Positions 41,290 through 50,729 of a DNA stretch of 58,767 nt are shown piece after piece (positions within the stretch are counted from its first letter, which is position 1; each line of letters opens with the position of its first letter). Made by a program: the position numbers and the translations under genes. Below the pieces are notes generated by a model. The model searched no databases, was not told the DNA's origin, and saw only the letters and a program-made list of their open reading frames with translations. This stretch comes from Roseibium litorale (GTDB taxonomy: Bacteria > Pseudomonadota > Alphaproteobacteria > Rhizobiales > Stappiaceae). Location of the stretch: positions 1-58,767 of the forward strand of contig NZ_JACYXI010000019.1 in assembly GCF_014842915.1 (NCBI RefSeq), written 5' to 3'.

Positions 41290-41918
41290 CGGCCAAGACC
41301 GAAGGCATGAGCGAAGAGGAACTCAACGCCCGCCACGCCGAAAAGATGAAGAAGAAAAAGGCCGCCCGCGACAAGATTATGGCCACCAAAACCATCGAGA
41401 AGGGCCTGATCATCGTCAACACCGGCAAGGGCAAGGGCAAGTCCACCGCCGGTTTCGGCATGGTGTTCCGCTCCCTCGGCCATGGCCACAAGGTCGGCGT
41501 GGTGCAGTTCGTCAAGGGGCGGCTGGACACGGGCGAGAGGCTGGCGCTGGAGCGGTTCTCCGACCTCGTCACGGTTAAGCGCATGGGTGAGGGCTTTACC
41601 TGGGAAACTCAGGACCGCCAGCGCGACATTGATGCGGCCCGTCAGGCCTGGGAGGCTGCTAAGGACATGATCACCAGCGGCGAGTTCCGTCTGGTTCTCT
41701 GCGATGAACTGAACATCGTTCTGCGCTATGATTATCTGCCGGTCGAAGAAGTCGCGGACTTCCTGAAAAATGAAAAGCCGGAGGATGTTCACGTCGTCAT
41801 CACCGGGCGCAACGCCAAGGACGAACTGATTGAGGTGGCGGATCTGGTCACGGAAATGGAACAGGTCAAACACCCCTTCCGCTCCGGCGTGAAGCCGCAG
41901 GAGGGGATTGAGTTTTAA
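41286..41918 (+). CDS. cobO: Corrinoid adenosyltransferase
   Basis: The 210-residue enzyme attaches the adenosyl group from ATP to cob(I)yrinic acid diamide. The P-loop NTGKGKGKSTAGFG near 43, VVQFVKGRLDTGERLALERF, and CDELNIVLRYDYL are typical of CobO/CobA/BtuR. Its ATGA start overlaps the cobN stop. The N-terminal Lys/Glu-rich helix (ELNARHAEKMKKKKAARDKI) is common in alphaproteobacterial members. Confidence 0.95.
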   Translation: MTAKTEGMSEEELNARHAEKMKKKKAARDKIMATKTIEKGLIIVNTGKGKGKSTAGFGMVFRSLGHGHKVGVVQFVKGRLDTGERLALERFSDLVTVKRMGEGFTWETQDRQRDIDAARQAWEAAKDMITSGEFRLVLCDELNIVLRYDYLPVEEVADFLKNEKPEDVHVVITGRNAKDELIEVADLVTEMEQVKHPFRSGVKPQEGIEF

Positions 41919-41931
41919 GGAGTGCGGCCTC

Positions 41932-42399
41932 ATGCCCTTGGACGTGCGCAGAGCGATAGCCGAAGACGCGGAGCAGGTCGCGAACTTGCTTCGGCGGTCC
42001 ATTATCGAGCTTTGCACGCCAGATCATCTTGGTGATCCTGAACGGTATGAGCGATGGATTGCGAACAAAACGCCCGAAAACGCGCTTAAATGGATCGAGG
42101 GTCCGGGAGCGGTGTTTGTCGCGGTTACAGAGTGCAGGGTTTCCGGTGTCGGTATGGGGTCCCCCGATGGAGAGGTGCTTTTGAACTATGTGCTGCCCGA
42201 TGCGCGGTTTTCGGGTGTCAGCAAAGCGTTGATGGAAGCCGTTGAGGCTTATTTTGTTGATGCAGGGCTGAAGACTTCAAAGCTCAAAAGCAGCGGCACC
42301 GCTGAGCGCTTCTACCGGTCGCTTGGCTATGCCGAGACTGGAGAGGTTGAGGTTCATAGGGGTATGACCTTCCGGTCTTTCCGGAAGTCTTTGATTTAA
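41932..42399 (+). CDS. GNAT-family N-acetyltransferase
   Basis: The ATG at 41932 follows AAGGAG; 155 residues. Acetyl-CoA-binding features are recognisable in VLPDARFSGVSKALMEAVEA, preceded by VFVAVTECRVSGVGMGSPDG and followed by GTAERFYRSLGYAETGEVEV. The substrate is unknown. It sits between cobO and cobQ in the same direction but has no known place in B12 synthesis, so it may be a passenger. Confidence 0.85.
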   Translation: MPLDVRRAIAEDAEQVANLLRRSIIELCTPDHLGDPERYERWIANKTPENALKWIEGPGAVFVAVTECRVSGVGMGSPDGEVLLNYVLPDARFSGVSKALMEAVEAYFVDAGLKTSKLKSSGTAERFYRSLGYAETGEVEVHRGMTFRSFRKSLI

Positions 42400-42448
42400 T
42401 CACTACGCATGAGTGCGGTGCGCCGCGACAGCTCAGACAGGAGGCGTA

Positions 42449-43924
42449 ATGGCGCGAAGGGTTCCCGCCCTGATGATCCAGGGGACCGGCTCGAATGTGG
42501 GCAAGAGCCTGATTGTCGCCGGGTTGTGCCGCCTGTTCGCCAACCGGGGCTTGCGTGTCTTTCCCTTCAAACCCCAGAACATGTCGAACAATGCCGCCGT
42601 GACCTGCGATGGCGGCGAGATCGGCCGGGCGCAGGCGTTGCAGGCCATAGGCGCGCGCGTCCCGCTGACCGTCCACATGAACCCGATCCTGCTGAAACCC
42701 GAAACTGACACGGGCGCGCAGGTGATCGTGCAGGGCAGACGCTTCGGCACCATGCGGGCGCGGGAGTATGGCCGCCAGAAAGCCCAATTGCTTCCGAAGG
42801 TTCTGGAGAGTTTTTCCGAAATTGAATCCGGCGCGGATCTGGTTCTGGTCGAGGGCGCGGGCAGTCCCGCAGAGATCAATCTGAGGGCGGGCGACATTGC
42901 CAACATGGGCTTTGCCGAAGCTGCCGATCTGCCGGTAATCCTCTGCGGCGACATTGACCGCGGCGGTGTGATCGCCTCGCTTGTCGGCACCCACGCGGTG
43001 CTGGAGCCGTCCGAGCGGGAGCGGATCAAGGGCTTCTTCATCAACCGGTTCCGGGGCGACACCAGCCTCTTTGACGACGGATTACGGGAGATCGAAAACC
43101 GCACCGGCTGGCAGCAACTTGGGGTCGTGCCCTGGTTTGCCGATGCGCACCGGCTGCCAGCTGAGGATGCTTTGGGGCTTGCGGATGGCATCGGCAACGG
43201 GCCGGTGAAGATCGTGGTTCCGGTGATTTCAAGAATCGCCAATTTTGATGATCTCGATCCGTTGCGGCTGGAGCCGGATGTGACGCTCGAGCTGATCCAG
43301 CCCGGCACTCCCTTGCCGGGGGATGCTGACCTCGTGCTGCTTCCAGGGTCAAAATCCACCGTCGGGGATCTGGCTTTTCTGCGCAAACAGGGCTGGGACA
43401 TCGATCTTCTTGCCCATCACCGTCGGGGCGGGCGGGTTCTTGGCATTTGCGGCGGCTATCAGATGCTGGGCAAGACGATTTCAGATCCGGACGGGATCGA
43501 GGGCCCGGTTGGAACGGTTGCCGGGCTTGGCCTTCTGGATGTGGACACCATGCTGACGCCTGAAAAGGAACTGGAACAGGTCGCGGGCTTTCATGTTGCC
43601 ACGGGCGCTGCCGTTTCCGGCTACGAGATCCACATTGGCCGGACGCAAGGCACTGATTGCAGCCGCCCGTTGCTCGAAATCGAAGCGGCGCCCGGTTACA
43701 CCAAGCCTGACGGCGCGATCTCTGCGGATGGCCGGGTCGCGGGAACTTATGTCCACGGCCTTTTCACGTCGGATGATTTCCGCGCAGTTTACCTGAGGGA
43801 GATGGGCGCCGGCTCTGGTCTCGCCTATGACGCCAGCATCGATGCGATCCTTGACCAGCTTGCAGTGCATCTGGATGGTTGTCTGGATGTTGGGGCCTTG
43901 CTGGAGATTGCCCGGAAACGGTGA
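42449..43924 (+). CDS. cobQ: Cobyric acid synthase
   Basis: The ATG at 42449 follows AGGAGGCG; 491 residues. The N-terminal P-loop-like [20 protein letters not shown] and [20 protein letters not shown] blocks bind ATP and substrate. The type I glutamine amidotransferase domain has the Cys in [11 protein letters not shown] and the His in GTYVHGLF. It amidates adenosylcobyrinic acid a,c-diamide at four positions. Confidence 0.96.
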   Translation: MARRVPALMIQGTGSNVGKSLIVAGLCRLFANRGLRVFPFKPQNMSNNAAVTCDGGEIGRAQALQAIGARVPLTVHMNPILLKPETDTGAQVIVQGRRFGTMRAREYGRQKAQLLPKVLESFSEIESGADLVLVEGAGSPAEINLRAGDIANMGFAEAADLPVILCGDIDRGGVIASLVGTHAVLEPSERERIKGFFINRFRGDTSLFDDGLREIENRTGWQQLGVVPWFADAHRLPAEDALGLADGIGNGPVKIVVPVISRIANFDDLDPLRLEPDVTLELIQPGTPLPGDADLVLLPGSKSTVGDLAFLRKQGWDIDLLAHHRRGGRVLGICGGYQMLGKTISDPDGIEGPVGTVAGLGLLDVDTMLTPEKELEQVAGFHVATGAAVSGYEIHIGRTQGTDCSRPLLEIEAAPGYTKPDGAISADGRVAGTYVHGLFTSDDFRAVYLREMGAGSGLAYDASIDAILDQLAVHLDGCLDVGALLEIARKR

Positions 43925-44122
43925 GCTTTTCTGAGTGTCCAAGGCCCTCACCCCAGCCCTCTCTCACTCCTGATTATGGGGGAGAGGGGGCGCTCAGAGC
44001 AAGCTGCAGTGTCATGGACGATCTCGACCTTTTCGTATCGTACGTCACTTCCACCCGAAAAACCTCTCCACCACCTCTCCCAAGCCTGGGAGAGGTCGCC
44101 GCGCAGCGGCGGGTGAGGGCTA
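43925..44122. repeat. Intergenic palindromic repeats between convergent genes
   Basis: The gap contains CTCACCCCAGCCCTCTCTC with GGGGGAGAGGGGGCG (43950-43993), and ACCTCTCCCAAGCCTGGGAGAGGT with GCGGGTGAGGGC (44071-44119). The second is a near-perfect hairpin and may end transcription from both sides. Both resemble the blocks inside cobN. Confidence 0.75.
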
Positions 44123-44737
44123 TTAGCCTCTTGTCCACACCAGCAGCTGGTTGTTTGCCGGCATGGGGTGATCAGCCACGAGCTTAAGCCCGATCTTTTC
44201 GGCCAGCGCGTTCACGGCCTCAAAGTCACGGACGCCGCTTTCAGGGTCCCGTTCCTTCAGGTTCTTGTCGAAGGCTTCGTTGCTGGGAGTGGTGAAGGCG
44301 CCGTTGTATTTGAAGGCGCCATAGACGCAGAGCGTGCCGCCCGGCTTCAACGTTTCGCCCACGCCTTCAAAGAAGGCTTCGAGGAGGGGCCAGGAGATGA
44401 TGTGCAGCGAATTGGCAGTGAAGATGCCGTCATAGGCGTCTTCATAGTCGCTGGAGGAGACCGGCCAGGGCAGGTCGCCAATGTCCAGCTCGATCGGTGC
44501 CAGGAGATTGTCGAGCAGGGTGTCTGCCTGAACGATGCGCTGATCGATGGCGGGAAGGTGCTCGGCAAGGTCGCTGGGGCGCCAGTCGAGATGAGGCAGG
44601 TTCTCGGCAAAGAAAAGCGCGTGCTGGCCTGTGCCGCTTGCGATTTCCAGGATCCGGCTGCTGCCGGAAAAAGCTTGTTTGAGGATTTGTAGAATGGGGC
44701 GCTTGTTATTTTCGGCCGCTGCGGAAAAGGGAAGCAC
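44123..44737 (-). CDS. DUF938 SAM-dependent methyltransferase
   Basis: The 204-residue protein shows the class I methyltransferase motif ILEIASGTGQHALFFAENLP (S-adenosylmethionine loop), then DWRPSDLAE, and closing blocks GGTLCVYGAFKYNGAFTTPS and SGVRDFEAVNALAEKIGL. This is the DUF938 family, whose substrate is unknown. It is convergent with cobQ and downstream of cobD on the same strand. Confidence 0.9.
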   Translation of the reverse strand: MLPFSAAAENNKRPILQILKQAFSGSSRILEIASGTGQHALFFAENLPHLDWRPSDLAEHLPAIDQRIVQADTLLDNLLAPIELDIGDLPWPVSSSDYEDAYDGIFTANSLHIISWPLLEAFFEGVGETLKPGGTLCVYGAFKYNGAFTTPSNEAFDKNLKERDPESGVRDFEAVNALAEKIGLKLVADHPMPANNQLLVWTRG

Positions 44738-44770
44738 GCTTTCGTCTCACATTAGGACGCGATGGGAATG

Positions 44771-45745
44771 TCACCCACAGACTAGCGACAAAATGCCAAT
44801 GATCAACGCCTGTATTGCGCAAGCGCCTGTGTAAACCCGCAAAGCAGCCCCAATATCCTCCGCATTCGCCAGCCTGCGGCCCTCCGGGTTCATGTAAGGA
44901 TCATCGACCTTGTAGCCCGGGTAGACGCGGGGACCGGCCAGGGCCAGGGACAGGGCGCCGGCCATTGCTGCTTCCGGCCAGCCGGCATTGGGCGAGCGGT
45001 GCTGGTGAGCGTCCCGCACCATGATTTTGAAGGAGTGGGCCGTAGAGCCTCTTCCAAGTCTGGCAGCCCCGGCCAGAAGCAGCCCTGCAAGCCGGGAGGC
45101 GGGCAGGTTGATCAGGTCGTCGAAGCGGGCGGAAGCCCAGCCAAAGTCCTGATAGCGCTCGTTTTTATGACCGATCATGGAATCGGCTGTGTTGACCGCC
45201 TTGTAGGCAATGAGACCCGGCAGTCCCAGAACGGCAAACCAGAACACCGGCGCAACGATGCCGTCGGAGAAGTTCTCGGCGCAGGATTCGATCGCGGCCC
45301 GGCTGACGCCTGCCTCGTCCAGCTGCTCCGGATCACGCCCGACAATCATGGCCACGGCCTTGCGCCCGCCACGCAAGCCCCCCTGCTTGAGCCCGTCACG
45401 GACGGCGGCGACATGTTCGTAAAGGCTCTTCTGGGCAATCAGAACGGCCACGATCAAAATCGTGATCACGCCGCCAAAGGCAAATTGATTGCTGAGCCAG
45501 GTCAGGAAAAGTCCGAGTGTGAGACTGCTCCCCAAAAGAATCAGCAGAGTGATCACGCCGTTGCGCTTGCGCATTTCTGGCGGAAACGAAGAGCTGTTGA
45601 GGCGGGTTTCCAGGGCCGCGATCAGCTTGCCGATCCACACCACCGGATGGGGCAGACGGCGCCAGAGCCAATCCGGGTCTCCCACCAGCGCATCGAGCGC
45701 AAGCGCGGCAAGCAGCAGAAGAAGCGTGTTGCCGTCAGTCAGCAT
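44771..45745 (-). CDS. cobD: Adenosylcobinamide-phosphate synthase (CobD/CbiB)
   Basis: The 324-residue integral membrane protein begins with LLLLLAALALDALVGDPDWL, followed by RRLPHPVVWIGKLI. Later come SRAAIESCAENFSDGIVAPV, FWFAVLGLPGLIAYKAVNTA, and the C-terminal RDAHQHRSPNAGWPEAAMAG. It attaches the aminopropanol arm to cobyric acid in the inner membrane. Its start overlaps the cobC end by seven bases. Confidence 0.95.
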   Translation of the reverse strand: MLTDGNTLLLLLAALALDALVGDPDWLWRRLPHPVVWIGKLIAALETRLNSSSFPPEMRKRNGVITLLILLGSSLTLGLFLTWLSNQFAFGGVITILIVAVLIAQKSLYEHVAAVRDGLKQGGLRGGRKAVAMIVGRDPEQLDEAGVSRAAIESCAENFSDGIVAPVFWFAVLGLPGLIAYKAVNTADSMIGHKNERYQDFGWASARFDDLINLPASRLAGLLLAGAARLGRGSTAHSFKIMVRDAHQHRSPNAGWPEAAMAGALSLALAGPRVYPGYKVDDPYMNPEGRRLANAEDIGAALRVYTGACAIQALIIGILSLVCG

Positions 45746-46749
45746 GACAGCCCCTTCGAAAAGCGCTTCAAGGCGCCGTTCAGACGCAGCAGTCCGTAAT
45801 CGGACCCGGGAAGTCCGAGGCGCATGAGGTTCGCGTCAAAGTCAAAGATACGGGTCCAGATCTTCTGTGTGGCCAGACACCTGTGCAGGTTTTCGGCTTG
45901 CTCATGCCGGATCAGGACATAGAGCGGCGTGCCGCCGAGGATCTCCATGCCGCAACCGGTCAAAACCGCCTGAAGACCGGCCATTTCCCGCGCAAGCTGC
46001 TGCCGCATGGCACCTTGCCAGGAGGTATCGGAAAGAGCGGCGGCGCCGACCTCAAGCGCCGGTCCGCTGACCGCCCAGCTGTCGAGCCGCTGCGCCATGG
46101 CGTCACAAATTCCGGCGGGCGCGGCTAAAAAGCCGAGGCGCAGACCGGCAAGACCATAGAACTTGCCGAAGGAGCGCAGGACTGCAACGTTTTCACCCGA
46201 GAGGTGAGGCAGCAGGCTGCAATCCGGATCCACATCCGCAAAGGCTTCATCCACGATTAGCCACTGGCCGTTGACGCTGCGCGCGCGGGCAAGTTCCAGA
46301 AGCTCCTGAGGAGCGGTCACGCGGCCATCCGGATTGTTCGGATTGACGAGAAGCAGAATGGCGGCGTCGCTGTCTTTTGCCTCTTGAAGAGAACTGCAAT
46401 CGAGAACAGTCCGGCCAGCGCGGGTCCAGCTTGCCCTGTGGCTGGAATAGGTCGGGCCGAGGATCGCAATCGGGCCATCGGGCAGCAGGTAGGGCAATTG
46501 GGCGATCAGTGCCTGTGTGCCAGGGGCGGCGGTCAGCCCCAGATGCTTCGGGATGCGGTAGGCTGCGCGCGCGGCCGTCAGCAGATTTTCGAGATGTTTT
46601 GATCCAGGAAGACGCTGCCACGACTCAGCCGTGATCTTGCCGGACACCGGATAGGCGTGCGGATTGATGCCCGTGGAAAGATCGAGCCAGTCGGCCAGCG
46701 TTCCGCCGTGCCGGGCCATTGCGCCGGCCAGATCTCCACCGTGAATCAT
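45739..46749 (-). CDS. cobC: Threonine-phosphate decarboxylase-type aminotransferase CobC
   Basis: The 336-residue PLP enzyme begins MIHGGDLAGAMARHGGTLAD, followed by WLDLSTGINPHAYPV as in CobC/CobD(threonine-P) proteins. LLVNPNNPDGR, VDEAFADVDP and the PLP lysine in LRSFGKFYGLAGLRLGFLAA are present. It supplies the aminopropanol precursor for the nucleotide loop. It forms an operon with cobD. I saw no riboswitch upstream. Confidence 0.93.
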   Translation of the reverse strand: MIHGGDLAGAMARHGGTLADWLDLSTGINPHAYPVSGKITAESWQRLPGSKHLENLLTAARAAYRIPKHLGLTAAPGTQALIAQLPYLLPDGPIAILGPTYSSHRASWTRAGRTVLDCSSLQEAKDSDAAILLLVNPNNPDGRVTAPQELLELARARSVNGQWLIVDEAFADVDPDCSLLPHLSGENVAVLRSFGKFYGLAGLRLGFLAAPAGICDAMAQRLDSWAVSGPALEVGAAALSDTSWQGAMRQQLAREMAGLQAVLTGCGMEILGGTPLYVLIRHEQAENLHRCLATQKIWTRIFDFDANLMRLGLPGSDYGLLRLNGALKRFSKGLSC

Positions 46750-46918
46750 CTCAGCTCAAATCCTGTGCGGGAAAGTCCTGTGTGGACGCGTAGCACCCGC
46801 AGGCCGCGCAGGCAATTTCAACGGCCCAAAAGCCACCTGCAACGCGGCATAAGGCTGTAACCGAACGCTAAGACAATCAAAGTTTCGGTCAACTTGTGGA
46901 TGTTTTGAACGAAGAAAG

Positions 46919-46992
46919 TGGAGGCCTCTGCCGGAATCGAACCGGCGTACACGGATTTGCAATCCGCTGCGTCACCACTCCGCCAAGAGGCC
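46919..46992 (-). tRNA. tRNA-Cys (GCA)
   Basis: On the minus strand 74 nt run from GGCCTCTTGGCGGAG to GAGGCCTCCA. The acceptor stem GGCCTCT/AGAGGCC, anticodon loop TTGCAAA (GCA), and T-arm GGTTCGATTCC are intact, with encoded CCA. Nothing indicates integration here. Confidence 0.96.
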
Positions 46993-47237
46993 ATCCGTTT
47001 CGAACACTTGCTTATAAGCCGGTTCTTAGCCGGTGTGTGGTGCGCACCAGCTGACTGGCGAGGTGATTAGCAGAGCCTCGTGAAAAGCTCAATAAGACAA
47101 ATGCGTAAAAAAGCGAGGGATGTGGATGACCAATTTGACGGCAGCTGGGGGATGGGCGCATTCTGGCGCTTGTCAGCCACTCTCTCACTCGCTAATGAAC
47201 CGGGGGAGAAAGACCGGCTACCGAGATGAGGGTCGAG

Positions 47238-47897
47238 ATGACTGACTTTGCACAGTCCCGCAGAAAGATGGTGGACAACCAGCTGCGTACCAACGATGTG
47301 ACGGATCACCGGATTCTGGACGCGATGGAATGGGTGCCCCGTGAGCGCTTCGTTCCGGCGTCCAAGCAGGTTGTTGCCTATATCGATGAAGAGCTGCCGG
47401 TGGAGGCATCCGCCAGCCGGTTCCTGATGAAGCCTCACGTGTTCGGCAAGCTGGTTCAGCTCGCTGACGTGCGCCCAGGTGACATGGTCATGGTCGTGGG
47501 AGCTGCAACCGGCTACAGCGCGGCTGTTCTCTCGCGCCTGGCCGGAACGGTTGTCGCGGTTGAGGAAAACCCGGATCTGGCCCGTAAGGCCGGAGAGGTC
47601 CTCGTCGAGCTCGGGATAGAGAATGCGGCTGTGATCGAGGCGAAGCTGACCGCTGGCTGCCCGTCTGAAGGTCCGTATGATGTCATCGTCATCGATGGCG
47701 CCGTGGATGTCCTGCCGGACAGCCTTTTGGCGCAGCTCAAGGACGGTGGCCGTCTCGTTGTGATCGAGGGCCGGGGAGGCGCAGCTGCCGCCCGGGTTTA
47801 CAGTGCATCTGCCGGAAGCGTTTCCTCGCGGTTCGGTTTCAACGCATCGACTGGCGTTTTGCCAGGCTTTGAAAAGACTCCCGAATTCGTTTTCTGA
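47238..47897 (+). CDS. Protein-L-isoaspartate O-methyltransferase-like protein
   Basis: The ATG at 47238 follows a GAGGG stretch; 219 residues. MTDFAQSRRKMVDNQLRTND opens the family, then VPRERFVP, DEELPVEASASRFLMKPHVF, and the S-adenosylmethionine loop MVMVVGAATGYSAAVLSRLA. The GAATGY form of the loop is typical of the divergent Pcm-like protein found upstream of tolC in alphaproteobacteria, whose repair activity is uncertain. Confidence 0.9.
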   Translation: MTDFAQSRRKMVDNQLRTNDVTDHRILDAMEWVPRERFVPASKQVVAYIDEELPVEASASRFLMKPHVFGKLVQLADVRPGDMVMVVGAATGYSAAVLSRLAGTVVAVEENPDLARKAGEVLVELGIENAAVIEAKLTAGCPSEGPYDVIVIDGAVDVLPDSLLAQLKDGGRLVVIEGRGGAAAARVYSASAGSVSSRFGFNASTGVLPGFEKTPEFVF

Positions 47898-47937
47898 TTT
47901 CCCGTTGGTTTCCTGTCCGGCATGCCGGACAGCCCGC

Positions 47938-47974
47938 TGTTTAAAAGGGGACTGCTTGTGCGGTCCCCTTTTTG
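47938..47974 (+). terminator. Intrinsic terminator after the Pcm-like gene
   Basis: AAAAGGGGAC and GTCCCCTTTT pair around a ten-base loop, with a T run continuing. It separates this gene from the TolC-like gene. Confidence 0.9.
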
Positions 47975-48120
47975 CTGGCTTGGAGGGAAATGGGGCTGAG
48001 GGCGGCGAACCTGTTGCCTATATGCCTCAGTTCCACAAATAAGCCCCCTGCGCCCCCTGTTTGCTTGCCTGAAAACACTGGCCAGTTTACCTAGGTCGCC
48101 TGATAGTGAGAGTGGCTTTC

Positions 48121-49494
48121 ATGGAGCGTTGGGTGGGTATGCGGAAAACAGTCAAGGCAGCGGCACTTTCGATTGCGATGGCAGGAGCCGTCAGCGCTGC
48201 ACAGGCGGAAACGATCAAGGAAGCTCTCGCTCTCGCATATTCGAGCAACCCGACGCTGAATGCGGCACGGGCTGAGCTGCGCGGTGTGGACGAGAACGTG
48301 CCCCAGGCACTCGCGGGCTGGCGCCCGACTGTCTCCGCGACGGTGCAGGGGGGAGGGAGCTGGGCCAGCTCCGATGGATTCGAGACCTACCGCAACAATG
48401 CTTCCATTGGCTTGTCGGTCAGTCAGGCGCTGTTCCGCGGCTTCCGGACGGTGAATTCCACCCGCCAGGCCGAAGCGCTGGTCAAGGCGCAGCGCGAAAG
48501 CCTCGCAGCAACCGAGCAGGACACGCTTCTGTCCGCCGCTCAGGCCTATGTCGACGTGATCCGCGACACCGCGCTTGTTTCCCTTCAGCGCAGCGACTTG
48601 CAGTTCCTGTCAGAACAGGTGCGTGCCGCCAAGGACCGGTTCGATGTCGGCGAAGGCACGCGGACGGACGTATCCCAGGCCGATGCGCGACGCGCGGAAG
48701 CTCAGGCGAATCTGAACACGGCTCTGGCTAACCTCAACACAAGCCGGGCGGTCTACCGCCAGGTTGTCGGCGCGGAGGCGAAGAACCTGTCTGCCGATAC
48801 CTCTATCAGCCGGCTGGTTCCGCGCTCGGTTGATGAGGCTCTTAAGATTTCGGAAGATCAGCAGCCGCTGATCCGCCAGTCTCAGCACTTGGTGGACGCC
48901 GCGATTTACGCGGTGAAGGCGATTGAGGGAGAGATGCTACCGACGGTTTCCTTGGAAGGGTCAGTCAACCGCAGCTGGAACCCGTCGACCACCGTGTCGC
49001 AGGCCAACACCGCGAGCGTACTTGGCCGGGTGACGATCCCGATCTATCAGGCTGGTTCCGTTAGCTCCCGCGTCCGTCAGGCCAAGGAAGAGCTCGGCCA
49101 GACCCGTCTTCAGCTGGATGTCGTGAGGGCACAGGTCCGCGCCAACGTCATCTCCGCATGGGGCGTCTATCAGGCGGCTGAAGCATCCATCAGCGCGGCC
49201 CAGTCCGCGGTCGAGGCGCAGCAGCTTGCGCTTGATGGCGTGATCGAAGAGCAGCGTGTCGGCCAGCGCACCACCCTGGATGTGCTCGATGCGCAGCGCG
49301 AGCTGGTCAACCAGCGCGTCAATCTGGTCACCGCCCAGCGTAACCGTATTGTTGGCGGCTATCAGCTGGTGTCGGCCGTCGGGCGGCTGGACGCCGAGGA
49401 TCTCAGCCTGCAGGTGTCCCATTACAAGCCGGTGGAGCACTACAAGGCGGTCCGCGACAAGTGGTTCGGTCTCCGCACGCCTGACGGCCGGTAA
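48121..49494 (+). CDS. tolC: TolC-family outer-membrane efflux protein
   Basis: The product is 457 residues from ATG 48121; an ATG at 48139 is equally possible and puts the signal peptide (MRKTVKAAALSIAMAGAVSA then AQA) at the very start. Paired helical-barrel repeats follow: TIKEALALAYSSNPTLNAAR, NASIGLSVSQALFRGF, ERFDVGEGTRTDVSQADARR-type segments, and later IEEQRVGQRTTLDVLDAQRE. It is the outer-membrane exit duct for efflux and type I secretion. The partners are not in the window. Confidence 0.93.
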   Translation: MERWVGMRKTVKAAALSIAMAGAVSAAQAETIKEALALAYSSNPTLNAARAELRGVDENVPQALAGWRPTVSATVQGGGSWASSDGFETYRNNASIGLSVSQALFRGFRTVNSTRQAEALVKAQRESLAATEQDTLLSAAQAYVDVIRDTALVSLQRSDLQFLSEQVRAAKDRFDVGEGTRTDVSQADARRAEAQANLNTALANLNTSRAVYRQVVGAEAKNLSADTSISRLVPRSVDEALKISEDQQPLIRQSQHLVDAAIYAVKAIEGEMLPTVSLEGSVNRSWNPSTTVSQANTASVLGRVTIPIYQAGSVSSRVRQAKEELGQTRLQLDVVRAQVRANVISAWGVYQAAEASISAAQSAVEAQQLALDGVIEEQRVGQRTTLDVLDAQRELVNQRVNLVTAQRNRIVGGYQLVSAVGRLDAEDLSLQVSHYKPVEHYKAVRDKWFGLRTPDGR

Positions 49495-49559
49495 TACCCA
49501 AGCTGATAAAAACCTGAGCCGGTAAAGCTTAGCCACCGGATTTGCGATACACTAACCTT

Positions 49560-49598
49560 TGCAACAGGCGCCGGCTCCCAACCGGCGCCTGTTGCGTT
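49560..49598 (+). terminator. Intrinsic terminator after tolC
   Basis: CAACAGGCGCCGG and CCGGCGCCTGTTG form a perfect 13-bp stem around a seven-base loop. The T run is short, so the hairpin may instead slow decay of the tolC mRNA. Confidence 0.75.
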
Positions 49599-49762
49599 AG
49601 TTTGAGCGTCCCTCGGTACTTTAAAAGGGGAAAAGGAGAAGGACGCTGGTGACTTGGGTTCACGCGGACTGCTCCGGCACCTTATAATTTCGGTTAACTG
49701 TTCGTTCAGGTTTGTCCTGAGTGATTCGAGTGTGTTGCCGTATTTGTATCTTGGGGGAAGGC

Positions 49763-50530
49763 ATGGCGAAGGCGAGTCCGGCTGAAGAGCCGTCGATGGA
49801 GGAAATCCTCGCATCGATCCGCCGTATCATATCCGATGAGGAAGCCCCGGCTGAGCAAGCGGGGGCCGCTGGCTCTGCGGACCAAGACGATAACCCTGCG
49901 GACTTCGAGGTAGAGGACGACATGGGCGACGCAACCGAAATGTCTCAGGACGATCTCGACAAGCTGTTCGACATGGACGGCGATGACGATCTGGATGAGG
50001 CGGCTGCCGACAGCGATATGGAAGCCGCAATGGCGGCGGCTGAAGAAGACACAGACGAAGATGAAGACGTTCTGGAACTGACGGAAGACCTCGCTCTTTC
50101 CGAAGACGATGTGGCGGAAGACGGGATTTCGGAAGCCATTGAGGAAAATGACGTCACCTTCGCTCCCGAGGAAGAAGAAGACGAGTCTCTGGACATGGCA
50201 AGTGCCATGGAGGCTCTGGAGGTTGCCGCAGCTGCTGCTCCTGCGCCAAAGCCCAAAGCCGCTTCCGTTACGAAAACAAAGCCTGTTCCCCTCGACGATC
50301 TGCCAGAGCTTGAAGACGATGATCCGCTGACATCGGATGATACCGGTGAAGCGGTCAACGCCGCTTTCAGCAATCTGGCGAGCCTTTATGTGGGCAATGC
50401 CCAGACGGTTGAGGATCTGATCAAGGAGATGCTGCGGCCCATGCTGAAGGCTTGGCTCGATCAGAATCTGCCGGGTCTGGTCGAACAGCTGGTTCAAAAG
50501 GAAATCGAGCGGGTTACCCGCCGCCGGTAA
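49763..50530 (+). CDS. popZ: PopZ-family polar organizing protein (DUF2497)
   Basis: The ATG at 49763 follows GGGGGAAGGC; 255 residues. The N-terminal EEPSMEEILASIRRIISDEE helix and the C-terminal block SLYVGNAQTVEDLIKEMLRP then MLKAWLDQNLPGLVEQLVQK define the family. Between them is a long, highly acidic, disordered region (about 30-190). PopZ builds a polar condensate that anchors the chromosome origin and cell-cycle proteins. Its place upstream of valS is typical of the order. Confidence 0.93.
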   Translation: MAKASPAEEPSMEEILASIRRIISDEEAPAEQAGAAGSADQDDNPADFEVEDDMGDATEMSQDDLDKLFDMDGDDDLDEAAADSDMEAAMAAAEEDTDEDEDVLELTEDLALSEDDVAEDGISEAIEENDVTFAPEEEEDESLDMASAMEALEVAAAAAPAPKPKAASVTKTKPVPLDDLPELEDDDPLTSDDTGEAVNAAFSNLASLYVGNAQTVEDLIKEMLRPMLKAWLDQNLPGLVEQLVQKEIERVTRRR

Positions 50531-50556
50531 CCCGGTATCTTCCAAAATGGCATCTG

Positions 50557-50584
50557 CGCCGCCTGAAGAGGGCGGCGTTTTGCT
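50557..50584 (+). terminator. Intrinsic terminator between popZ and valS
   Basis: CGCCGCC and GGGCGGCG pair around TGAAGA, followed by TTTTGCTTT. It suggests that valS has its own promoter in the 145 bp that follow. Confidence 0.82.
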
Positions 50585-50729
50585 TTCCAGACGGTGTCTA
50601 CCCGGCTCTTTTGCCCGCTCCGCTGGCCCTTCCTGGGGCAATTCCCTGGCTCTGCCCCTGTCTTCTGTTGACTTGACCGGCTGCATCCGATTTACACGGC
50701 TCAATCACACATTTGCCCGAGATTTTTCA